Source: Acholeplasma sp.
Lineage (GTDB): Bacteria > Bacillota_I > Bacilli_A > Acholeplasmatales > Acholeplasmataceae
Assembly (NCBI GenBank): GCA_012838065.1
Contig: DUPY01000045.1
Coordinates: 1-64,000, forward strand
DNA length: 64,000 nucleotides
Reading direction: 5' to 3'
Shown: positions 52,808 through 61,193 of the stretch, piece after piece
Position numbering within the stretch: position 1 is the first letter of the stretch
Layout of the letters: the number at the start of each line of letters is the position of its first letter
Translations under genes and position numbers: made by a program
Notes under the pieces: model-generated
The model's input: only the letters and a program-made list of their open reading frames with translations
Databases searched by the model: none
What the model was told of the DNA's origin: nothing

Positions 52808-54700
52808 ATGAAGAAAGTCTTACTTGCCTTTATAGTTTTAGTGAGCGCTGTTGTCTTCTCAGCCAACTTCGTAAAAGCTGATGACGCTACAGGCAAACTA
52901 GTTGTCCATTTCCAAAAATGGGATAACGACTATGAAGGATTAGGCGCTCATGGATGGAATGGCATTAGCGCAGTCGGCGAATATACACGTCTAGATGAAT
53001 TCGGTGCAGTATTCGAATATGATGTTGTACCGGGTGAGGGAGAAATCGGATTCATCGCAGTTAACTGGGGCGAACCAGGTGTTGCAGAAACTTGGACAGA
53101 CGCTGTTAAGTTTACAGATGATGTTTTGATTGACAAAACATTGATCGTAGCAGCTGAAGAAACACACATCTATATATTCGAAGGAGCTTCAGTTAAAGCG
53201 GGCTCTGATATGGAATATTTAGTTGCTGATAATGACAAAGCGAACATGATTTTAGTTTACTTTGACCCAGCAGGTTATGGCGAAAACCTCGGTGTTCATT
53301 CATGGGGTGGATGGGACATGACAGAACCAGGTTGGGGTGATCCAGCTAAAATCTTTGTACCAGTTGGTAAAAACCCAGGTGGTCAAGTAGTAATGGGTGC
53401 AATATTAACATTTGCAGTTGATAATACTCCAGGTCTACTTATTTATGAAGGCGCAGATGCTAATAAGAAAACTGGCGATATTTTAGCAGTAGCAAACGCT
53501 GCTGATGAAAAACCAGGTGCATTTGAGGAAACTCCAACTGCAGGAGAAGTAGGAGTTGCTTATGTTTACAGTAAAGGTAATGGCTACACTGAAAATGATA
53601 ACGTTTCATATAACGATGTAGAAGTTTTTGCAGAAGAAGCGTTCAAATTCTCAATTATTCCTGCAAATCCACAAGAAGAACAAGGAACTTATGCAGTTGA
53701 TCCTAGAACTATAAGAGTTGAATTAAACCAACAAGTTTCATCACCATATCCAAAAGCTACGGATAAAGATGCTGCAAGAGCAATTGTTGAAAGTTGGTTT
53801 ACAGTAAAAGAAATCGTAACGCCTGCAACAGAAACAACGCCAGCAGTTTACGGTGATGCTTTAACAATTGAGCGTGTTGACTTTGCGTTAACATCAGAAT
53901 CAATTAGCAGTTTCGTAGTTATTTTAGATGAAGAAACACCTTTAGATAATACAAAACAATATAAATTATTCTTCGACTTAGGGTTTCCAACTGAAGCATT
54001 AGCTGAAGAAAAAGAAGTAACAGTTACGATTAAAGTTAAAGCTCCAGAAAATACTCCAGCTGAAGCAGTATTATCGATCGCTGGTGATTTACCAGAAGCA
54101 AACTGGGACCCAACAGCTGAAGAATATACTGCAACTAAAGAAGGTGACTTCTATGTTGTAACTTTCAAAGTTAAAGTAAAAGAAGTTGCTACAGTATTTG
54201 AGTATAAATGGACAAGAGGTTCTTGGGAAGATGATGAGTTCATAGCTGAAAACCGTAAGTTTGTTGTTTATAACAATCAAGATACAGTAACAATTATTGA
54301 TGAGGTATTAGCTTGGAAAGATATCGATGCTCCAGAAGAAAAATACGATGCACCAGTTGTTAATGTACAAATTAACTTAAGTGCAGATATCGATGTGGAC
54401 ATGGATACAGAAGGTCCAACAATTCAATTCCTTGGTTCATTATTAGGTAAACCAGAAAGTGAAAGAATTATCGTTGTTGACTGGGGTCTACCATTTGACC
54501 AAAACTTATTCCCAGCATATCGCGCATCAGATAATCGCGACAACCGCGATTGGACACCTGCAGTTATCGTACCAAAAGGTGACTTCTCAGTTCTTGATAC
54601 TAGAACAGAAGGCGATTATGTAATTATGCTACAAGTAACTGATAAATGGGGTAATACTACCCAAGAGAAATTTACTTTTAGAGTAACTAAATCACAATAA
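52808..54700 (+). CDS. secreted multi-module starch-binding protein without an enzyme domain
   Basis: A 630-aa secreted protein with signal peptide (cleavage near VKA-DD) and no catalytic domain. Residues 29-135 (LVVHFQKWDNDYEGLGAHGW) and about 145-270 (MILVYFDPAGYGENLGVHSWGG) are two CBM41-type modules. About 285-420 is a beta-rich region with unclear family. About 422-515 resembles a CBM20/E-set starch-binding domain (AGDLPEANWDP and FEYKWTRGSWEDDE). The C-terminal 95 residues look like an Ig-like domain (LQVTDKWGNTT). It has neither lipobox nor membrane anchor. It leads the malEFG operon, so it probably captures starch or dextrin for MalE. Its codon use looks polished, as for an abundant protein. 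Confidence 0.75.
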   Translation: MKKVLLAFIVLVSAVVFSANFVKADDATGKLVVHFQKWDNDYEGLGAHGWNGISAVGEYTRLDEFGAVFEYDVVPGEGEIGFIAVNWGEPGVAETWTDAVKFTDDVLIDKTLIVAAEETHIYIFEGASVKAGSDMEYLVADNDKANMILVYFDPAGYGENLGVHSWGGWDMTEPGWGDPAKIFVPVGKNPGGQVVMGAILTFAVDNTPGLLIYEGADANKKTGDILAVANAADEKPGAFEETPTAGEVGVAYVYSKGNGYTENDNVSYNDVEVFAEEAFKFSIIPANPQEEQGTYAVDPRTIRVELNQQVSSPYPKATDKDAARAIVESWFTVKEIVTPATETTPAVYGDALTIERVDFALTSESISSFVVILDEETPLDNTKQYKLFFDLGFPTEALAEEKEVTVTIKVKAPENTPAEAVLSIAGDLPEANWDPTAEEYTATKEGDFYVVTFKVKVKEVATVFEYKWTRGSWEDDEFIAENRKFVVYNNQDTVTIIDEVLAWKDIDAPEEKYDAPVVNVQINLSADIDVDMDTEGPTIQFLGSLLGKPESERIIVVDWGLPFDQNLFPAYRASDNRDNRDWTPAVIVPKGDFSVLDTRTEGDYVIMLQVTDKWGNTTQEKFTFRVTKSQ

Positions 54701-54713
54701 GGAGGCTAAGTAA

Positions 54714-56228
54714 ATGAAAAAAATATTAACTATTGTATCAATTTTACTATTTGCTGTAATTATTGTGGCGTGTGGTAAAAAAGACTTTAAGGTAACATTT
54801 GTTACAAATGGTGGTACAGCAGTATCTGCTGTTGATGTTAAATCGGGAGATAAAATCTCAGAGCCTACAACTACTAAAAAAGCTCACAAAGTTGATGGTT
54901 GGTATACAACAGAAAACTTTGCAGAAGGAACTAAGTGGAATTTTGCTGAAGATACAGTAACAGCAAACATTACATTATATGTTAAATGGGTTGAAGACAA
55001 TAAAGGTGAAAGAATTGACTTTAGTGATTTATTAAAACCTAAAACAACGATTCGCGTTTGGATGGATGATGAAAAAGGCGATTACATGCGTGCATTAATT
55101 GCTGAATTCAACAACCTATACCCAGAAATCATCGTTGAACATCAACATATGGGTACAGTTGAATCACGTGAAAAATTAAAAACTTTCGGTCCTTCAGGAA
55201 ATGGTGCTGACGTATTCCAATTCCCACATGACCACTTAGCACAAGCTAAGTTAGAAGACTTAGTATTAACTTTACCTAACTCAACAAAAACTTTATTAAC
55301 TGAAAGATCACATCCAGTTGCATTACAAGTTGCAACATTAGATGGCGAAGTTGTTGGTGTACCAAACTCATTAGAATCTGTTGGTTTATACTACAACAAA
55401 GACTTAGTTGATACTCCTGCAACAACATTCGAAGAATTACTTGCAGAAGCGGCTATATGGAATGCAGCTCCTAACGCTGATGATGCTACTCGTACGAATG
55501 CACAAGCTGGTGTTTACTACTTAGGAACATCAAGCCACTGGGCAGACAGCTACTTTATGCAATTTGCATATTCAGCATTTGGATTTACTCCATTTGGACC
55601 TCAATTAAATGATCCAACTTCAGTAGGATTCAATACACCAGCTACAATTGCCGCATTGACATGGATGAGAGATTCATTGAAACCAGCAGTTACTGGTACA
55701 GGTGCTACAGACTCAGTTACAGCAGGTGCAAACTTTGAAAATGGTAAATTACCTTATATTATTGCTGGACCATGGAACGCAGAAGCTTACAAAGCTAAAG
55801 GCCTAAACTATGGTATCGCTAAGATGCCTACAATTAAAGTTGGCGACGAAAATAAGGAAACTAAGACATTTGCAGGTGCACAAATTACAGCTGTTTACAA
55901 ATATTCACAAAATCAAGATGCTGCAATTAAATGGGTAGAATTCTTAACTTCTGACATTGCTATGAAATTACAATATGAATACAAATATAAATTACCAGCA
56001 TTAAAAGAAGAATTACTACAAAACATCCCAGGCGTATTAGATGATGAATTAATGAATATGATGTCTGAGCAATTAGCTACATCAGTTCCAATGCCAGTTA
56101 TTCCAGAAGTAACATACTACTGGGGACCAGGTGAAGCAATGATTAAAGAAATTTGGAACAATAATAAAGCAATAACTACAGCAGTAGCAGATGCAGAAGC
56201 TTCATATAAAGCTTTATCAGGAAGATAA
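54714..56228 (+). CDS. malE: maltodextrin-binding lipoprotein with an InlB-type repeat
   Basis: A 504-aa solute-binding lipoprotein for an ABC importer. The lipobox is IVAC (C20). An InlB-type repeat (about 25-92, GDKISEPTTTKKAHKVDGWYT ... LYVKW) separates the lipid anchor from the binding fold. The MalE-like fold (about 105-500) has IRVWMDDEKGDYMRALIAEF, VFQFPHDHLAQ, GVPNSLESVGLYYNKDL and IAGPWNAEAYKAKGLNYG. Its length exceeds ordinary MalE (about 400-420) because of the repeat. GGAGG and 13 bases separate it from the starch-binding gene. It would deliver maltodextrins to MalFG. Confidence 0.93.
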   Translation: MKKILTIVSILLFAVIIVACGKKDFKVTFVTNGGTAVSAVDVKSGDKISEPTTTKKAHKVDGWYTTENFAEGTKWNFAEDTVTANITLYVKWVEDNKGERIDFSDLLKPKTTIRVWMDDEKGDYMRALIAEFNNLYPEIIVEHQHMGTVESREKLKTFGPSGNGADVFQFPHDHLAQAKLEDLVLTLPNSTKTLLTERSHPVALQVATLDGEVVGVPNSLESVGLYYNKDLVDTPATTFEELLAEAAIWNAAPNADDATRTNAQAGVYYLGTSSHWADSYFMQFAYSAFGFTPFGPQLNDPTSVGFNTPATIAALTWMRDSLKPAVTGTGATDSVTAGANFENGKLPYIIAGPWNAEAYKAKGLNYGIAKMPTIKVGDENKETKTFAGAQITAVYKYSQNQDAAIKWVEFLTSDIAMKLQYEYKYKLPALKEELLQNIPGVLDDELMNMMSEQLATSVPMPVIPEVTYYWGPGEAMIKEIWNNNKAITTAVADAEASYKALSGR

Positions 56229-56256
56229 TATAACTTAGTTAAAGATATACAAATGT

Positions 56257-56280
56257 AGGAGCGGTCGCTTGACCGCCCCT
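56257..56280 (+). other. intercistronic hairpin between malE and malF
   Basis: GCGGTC and GACCGC pair around GCTT, extended by AGG/CCT across one mismatch. There is no strong T-run after it. It probably acts as a 3' stabiliser or partial terminator so that the binding protein is made in excess over the permeases. Confidence 0.5.
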
Positions 56281-56315
56281 CGTTTGTTTTATCTTTATGC
56301 ATTTTTGGAGGATGT

Positions 56316-58712
56316 ATGAAAATACTTAGCATAATAAAAGCGATACTTTCAGGTCTTGTTTGGGGCCTAGGACAAGTATTTAACAAACAATTCTTAAAAG
56401 GGTTATTCTTTTTTGTTTTCTTTATCGGCTTTTTAAGTGTTGAGTTTTTTACAGGAAAATACACAGAAGAAATTGATCCATACGATAAAATTCAAGGGAA
56501 TGCATATGGAGAGTCTTGGGTAAGACAACGTTTCTTTGAAGGTTTATCTGAAGAAAACTTTAATAACCCGGGTTCTGTACAATATGTTTATGATTATATT
56601 GATGAACTTGGAGGCGCTGAATTTTTAACAGAAGATTTATTAATAAAATTCATCGCACAAGATTTAAAAGAAAATAATCAAAACGGTTATATGAACTTAG
56701 GTTCTAAAACATTACTTGAAGAGCAGCCAGATGATACTAATAAAATTCACATAATTAGAAAAGAAGTACTATTATGGGATGATGTAAATAATGTTTACTA
56801 TGAAGAAAAAGATGTAACTGTCGATGGCGTAAACAAAAAAGAATACTATCAGCGAGAAAATCACTTAACTGAAGGCTACGTTTTAGATGAATCTGGCAAC
56901 CCAGTGACTCTATCAGCCGAACAAGTTACAGAATTTGTACGTTTTGAAAAAACAGGGGATGTATATTTTAGACAAAATAACTACTTTGTTGGTGTTAAAC
57001 GTGGAAATGTAACGACAATCAATCAGTATTTAAGATTAAGTGATGGAGCAATCGTAAGTACCTCAGGTACATATCAACCACGTCCACAAGTCGTGGGACC
57101 GATTTATCGTATACCTACGGCGCCAGATGCGACTACATATAATTTATACGAATACTTTGAACCTGAATTACCATATTTAGGAACATATCTACAATATAAT
57201 GACACACCACTTACAAAAGCATTTAAAAATGCGATGAACATTACTTATAACGGTTTAGCAAATAGTTATACAAATACCGATTATACATTCTTTATATTAA
57301 GAGTATATTTTGAACTGCATCCAGAAATTAAAGAAGTATTTGAATCTGGATTTAATCATTTCTTCTATGATAAAGCAGGTTTATTTGTTCGTGGATATTG
57401 GGCAGTATTTACGTTAGGTGAAACAAGAAAAGTAGAATACAAACTTTATTCAACATTATCAGATGCCTTACTATATAAAGCAGGTGAAGGTGGTAAACAA
57501 GCTAACTTGTTACCAAGTGTGCCATTACAAGGACACATCTCAACACAGTTATTATTAGAGGGTCTAATTGGGGTTATTTTATCGTTATTCTTCTTACTGT
57601 TTATGATTTGGAGCATTAGAGATGCTTATCGAGTAAGTGAAGCGAAACGAATGAAAGAAAAAGTTGAAGGGGATAGTACATACTTTAAATCTGTTTGGGA
57701 AAATGGATTCGAATATATCGTCCTTTCACCTGCATTATTTGTATTAGCATTTATTTCAATCATGCCGATTGTTTTTGGCTTTGTAATTGCCTTTACGAAC
57801 ATTTCCGGTAACGAGTCAATGATGGACACGTTTAACTGGGTCGGTTTAGAAAACTTTTTTGCGATCTTTAATTTCTCAGGAAGTTTAGGCGCTTCTTATG
57901 GTGTTGCCTTCTGGAGAGTATTAGGATGGACCATTGTATGGGCAATATTCTCAACGTTTACTGTTTTCTTTGGTGGCTTCATACAAGCACTAATTATTAA
58001 TAACGAAAATGTTATCTTTAGAAAACTATGGCGAACAATATTAATTTTACCTTGGGCAATTCCAGCATTATTATCACAAATGGTATTCGCGGTTATGTTC
58101 AATGAACATGGTTTTGTAAACCAAGTATTAATTGATGTTGGTGTTTATGAGTTCTTCCAAAATCTAGGTATTTTAGGAGTAGACTATGAAAGTTTATCTG
58201 GCCTTAGAAAAATATTTTATTTAGGACCTGAAAATATACAATGGTTTAGAAACTCATTCAATCCAAACTTTGTTCGTGCAACGTTAATTGTCGTTAACAT
58301 TTGGTTAGGATTCCCATACTTTATGGCACTTATGACAAGTGTTATGACGGCAATCGATAAAACATTATACGAAGCGGCAGATATTGATGGTGCGACAAGA
58401 TGGCAAAAAATTAAGTCGATTACCATACCACTGGTTATGTATTCAACCGCACCAATATTAATTATGACATTCTCAGGAAACTTCAATAACTTCGGGGTCA
58501 TCTACTTTATTACAGGTGGTGGACCAAATGAAGGGCATTTCTATCGAGGATTTGCGGGAGATACAGATATCTTAATTTCGTGGATGTATAAATTAACCGT
58601 TGATGAAGCGATTTACAATATGGCCTCTGTATTTTCAGTGCTAATATTCTTGTTTGTTGGTTCAGTTACTGCATGGAACTTGTCAAGAACCAGAGCATTC
58701 CAGGAGGACTAA
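56316..58712 (+). CDS. malF: maltodextrin ABC permease with a large extracytoplasmic insert
   Basis: A 798-aa MalF-type permease. The C-terminal part (about 455-798) is an ordinary importer permease with the EAA loop EAADIDGATRWQKIKSITIPL. The N-terminus has a helix with the motif GLGQVFNKQFLKGLFFF (18-34). A region of about 360 residues (50-410) outside the membrane follows, then a second helix (415-435) and a cytosolic linker. MalF proteins of Bacillota usually have about 430 residues. The insert is not a known domain that I recognise; it starts EEIDPYDKIQGNAYGESWV. It may contact MalE or glucan directly. Confidence 0.88.
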   Translation: MKILSIIKAILSGLVWGLGQVFNKQFLKGLFFFVFFIGFLSVEFFTGKYTEEIDPYDKIQGNAYGESWVRQRFFEGLSEENFNNPGSVQYVYDYIDELGGAEFLTEDLLIKFIAQDLKENNQNGYMNLGSKTLLEEQPDDTNKIHIIRKEVLLWDDVNNVYYEEKDVTVDGVNKKEYYQRENHLTEGYVLDESGNPVTLSAEQVTEFVRFEKTGDVYFRQNNYFVGVKRGNVTTINQYLRLSDGAIVSTSGTYQPRPQVVGPIYRIPTAPDATTYNLYEYFEPELPYLGTYLQYNDTPLTKAFKNAMNITYNGLANSYTNTDYTFFILRVYFELHPEIKEVFESGFNHFFYDKAGLFVRGYWAVFTLGETRKVEYKLYSTLSDALLYKAGEGGKQANLLPSVPLQGHISTQLLLEGLIGVILSLFFLLFMIWSIRDAYRVSEAKRMKEKVEGDSTYFKSVWENGFEYIVLSPALFVLAFISIMPIVFGFVIAFTNISGNESMMDTFNWVGLENFFAIFNFSGSLGASYGVAFWRVLGWTIVWAIFSTFTVFFGGFIQALIINNENVIFRKLWRTILILPWAIPALLSQMVFAVMFNEHGFVNQVLIDVGVYEFFQNLGILGVDYESLSGLRKIFYLGPENIQWFRNSFNPNFVRATLIVVNIWLGFPYFMALMTSVMTAIDKTLYEAADIDGATRWQKIKSITIPLVMYSTAPILIMTFSGNFNNFGVIYFITGGGPNEGHFYRGFAGDTDILISWMYKLTVDEAIYNMASVFSVLIFLFVGSVTAWNLSRTRAFQED

Positions 58713-58715
58713 GAC

Positions 58716-60098
58716 ATGAAACTATTTATTGGAATCCTTATATTTTTAATTATTTGGTATGTGCTTGTACAGCAATCAATGGTTTATGAATATGCTAAGA
58801 AAAAAGGCTATGAAGGTAAACGTATACGTTTTATTGGTTTAATTCCTGTATTTGGGCTATTATATTACAGAAAAAAAGAAAGTCTTGTAAAAGTAACAGA
58901 CTATGAATTAAAAGATGTATTCAACAATGAGAAAACGATTGAAAGAGTAGTTTTATATTTCTTTGGTACGATTGCATTTATACTATTATTCACAATGATT
59001 GCAGTCTTTGGCTATCTATCGATTAAAAACAACGCATTAAGAACAATTGTTGTTACTTTCTTAGTAATTCTAGCATTCTTACTTAATCAAGGACTTGTCG
59101 TTGATTACGCAGCTAAGAAAGGCTATGAAGGTACTCGAGTTGAGCTGATTGCCTCAATACCTATATATGGCGCAATATACTTTAAGAAAAAACAAAGTAT
59201 TAGAAACACATCAAAACTTGCAATTAAAGAAGTATTTAAACCATCAAGAATTTTTGAAAAAATATTTGTTTATGGCGAATTAACGATTGTTGCAACCGTT
59301 GTATTAATACCAATTATTTATATCTTTGGTATGGCGTTTTCAAACATTCAAAGTGATGTACCTAACCAGTTGTGGCCTGAGACACCAACACTCGGTGCAT
59401 TTAAATATTTATTCGATGAAACAAAATTTACAACATGGTATAGCAATACATTATCAATTGCAGTTATTAACATGCTTATAGGAACTGTTATAATTACAGG
59501 GGCTGCATACGTATTTGCAAGATTTAGCTTTAAAGGTAAAAAAGCCGGTTTACTTTCATTATTAGTTCTACAAGCTTTCCCATCATTTATGGGGTTAATC
59601 GCAATGTATGTTTTATTTTGGAAGTTCGGTTTACTTGGTAGACCTTGGGCATTAAGTATTTTATACATTGGCGGTAGTATTCCAGGAAACCTTTGGTTGA
59701 TTAAGGGCTTCTTATCGCAAATTCCTAAGGACTTAGACGAATCCGCAATGATCGATGGTGCAAATAAACTTCAAATATTCTTTAGAATTATTTTACCGTT
59801 GTCAATTCCGATTTTAACATTTGTTGCTGTATCAATGTTCATGGGACCTTGGATGGACTATATGCTACCAGGTTACTTACTTAATATTCCAAAAACTGGT
59901 GCAGAACCAGGTTATGATATTACACAACAATGGACACTTGCTGTTGGTTTATTTAAGTTCATTAATGACCCAACATATCGACACTATTCAGCGTTTGCTT
60001 CAGGTGCGTTATTGGTGGGGCTACCAATTACTGTATTATATGTTGTTTTCCAAAAATACATCATCGAAGGTGTTATGGCTGGTGCAACAAAAGGTTAA
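58716..60098 (+). CDS. malG: maltodextrin ABC permease with a duplicated N-terminal unit
   Basis: A 460-aa MalG-type permease; ordinary ones have about 280-300 residues. The C-terminal part (about 185-460) is standard, with the EAA loop ESAMIDGANKLQIFFRIILPL. The N-terminal 195 residues are a tandem repeat of about 87: 5-92 and 111-197. Both copies carry a membrane helix, YEYAKKKGYEGKRI or VDYAAKKGYEGTRV, then IPVFGLLYYRKK or IPIYGAIYFKKK, and a K(D/E)VF segment and helix. The second copy's last helix is also MalG's first helix. The duplication adds extra membrane helices and cytoplasmic loops. Four bases after malF. Confidence 0.9.
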   Translation: MKLFIGILIFLIIWYVLVQQSMVYEYAKKKGYEGKRIRFIGLIPVFGLLYYRKKESLVKVTDYELKDVFNNEKTIERVVLYFFGTIAFILLFTMIAVFGYLSIKNNALRTIVVTFLVILAFLLNQGLVVDYAAKKGYEGTRVELIASIPIYGAIYFKKKQSIRNTSKLAIKEVFKPSRIFEKIFVYGELTIVATVVLIPIIYIFGMAFSNIQSDVPNQLWPETPTLGAFKYLFDETKFTTWYSNTLSIAVINMLIGTVIITGAAYVFARFSFKGKKAGLLSLLVLQAFPSFMGLIAMYVLFWKFGLLGRPWALSILYIGGSIPGNLWLIKGFLSQIPKDLDESAMIDGANKLQIFFRIILPLSIPILTFVAVSMFMGPWMDYMLPGYLLNIPKTGAEPGYDITQQWTLAVGLFKFINDPTYRHYSAFASGALLVGLPITVLYVVFQKYIIEGVMAGATKG

Positions 60099-60108
60099 TA
60101 ATATTTTC

Positions 60109-60130
60109 GGGTGCTTCGGCACCCTTTTAT
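60109..60130 (+). terminator. intrinsic terminator of the malEFG operon
   Basis: GGGTGC and GCACCC around a TTCG tetraloop, then TTTT. Confidence 0.88.
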
Positions 60131-60183
60131 CTTTTCAAATGCTAAGCATAAGAGTTATTGTCATTTTATAAATCATTGATACA

Positions 60184-60192
60184 TGATATAAT
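60184..60192 (+). promoter_or_regulatory. extended -10 promoter of the mevalonate operon
   Basis: TGATATAAT at 60184-60192, 45 bases before the mevalonate kinase start. No convincing -35 at 17 bases. Confidence 0.6.
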
Positions 60193-60239
60193 ATTTTTGA
60201 ATATTATTATTAGTAAATAATAAATAAAGGATGCAAACA

Positions 60240-61193
60240 ATGGAAGATATTGGATACGGATTAGCAAACGGAAAAATTATATTAATGGGTGAACACTCAG
60301 TTGTCTATGGAAAACCAGCGATTGCTCTCCCTTTTGATAAAGTTCAAATTGAATCACGCATCTATAAAAGTGAAGGCCCAATTACCATTGATTGTCTTTA
60401 CTATAAAGGTGCATTAGAAGAAGCTAGTGATGTAATCGAAGGTATTCGTCAGCTCATACAGTTTGTTTTAACATACTTAAATCAACCAGTAAATGGTTTA
60501 CATATAAAAATTGATTCGAATTTACCTGCTCAACGTGGGCTAGGTTCTTCAGCTGCTGTTTCGGTAGCTGTTGTAAGATCAATTTTTGATGCGTTTAAAG
60601 TACCGCTTAGTGATGAATTGCTTCATTATTTTGTTGGTATCGCAGAGCAAATTCACCACACCAATCCAAGTGGATTAGATGCGACAACAATCTCATCAAA
60701 TCGTGCAATTTTCTTTCAAAAAGAAAAAGGTAAATCCCCGATTCCAATGCAAATGGATGCGATACTAGTTGTTGCAGATACAGGTAGAGTTGGTCAGACA
60801 AAACAAGCAGTAGACGAAGTCCGTCAATTATGGAGTGACAATCCAACAATTGTTAACCCTATCTTAGATCGTTTAGGTGCATTAACAGAGGAAGTACGTG
60901 GATTTTTAAAAAACAACGAGGTGATTCGCTTGGGACTGGCAATGACGGAAGCACATACGTTACTCAAAAAAATTAATGTAAGTGATGAAGGTTTAGAATT
61001 TTTAGTTGAAACTGCATTAAAAAATGGTGCGCTAGGTGCGAAACTAACAGGTGGTGGAAAAGGCGGCTGTATGATTGCCTTAACGAAATCTAAAGAAGAA
61101 GCGATTCATATTTCAAAAGCATTATTAAATGCTGGCGCGCATCATACATGGTTTTACGATTTAGGAGAAATTATTGATGAAGGCAATCGCTAG
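60240..61193 (+). CDS. mvk: mevalonate kinase
   Basis: A 317-aa GHMP kinase that phosphorylates mevalonate with ATP. Motif 1 is KIILMGEHSVVYGKPAIALP, motif 2 (P-loop) is PAQRGLGSSAAVSVAVV and motif 3 is KLTGGGKGGCMIAL. NPSGLDATT holds the catalytic Asp. Family length. The start at 60240 was chosen because AAAGGA then lies 9 bases upstream; the ATG at 60231 directly abuts it. It opens an operon mvk-mvaD-pmk-fni whose genes all overlap. It supplies isoprenoid precursors, which acholeplasmas need for carotenoids and quinone- or tRNA-linked prenyl groups. Confidence 0.95.
   Translation: MEDIGYGLANGKIILMGEHSVVYGKPAIALPFDKVQIESRIYKSEGPITIDCLYYKGALEEASDVIEGIRQLIQFVLTYLNQPVNGLHIKIDSNLPAQRGLGSSAAVSVAVVRSIFDAFKVPLSDELLHYFVGIAEQIHHTNPSGLDATTISSNRAIFFQKEKGKSPIPMQMDAILVVADTGRVGQTKQAVDEVRQLWSDNPTIVNPILDRLGALTEEVRGFLKNNEVIRLGLAMTEAHTLLKKINVSDEGLEFLVETALKNGALGAKLTGGGKGGCMIALTKSKEEAIHISKALLNAGAHHTWFYDLGEIIDEGNR

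Noticed and set aside
59821-60171. Second frame of 116 codons over the end of malG
   Set aside because: It overlaps malG in another frame, lacks a ribosome binding site and has no sensible composition; shadow of the real gene.
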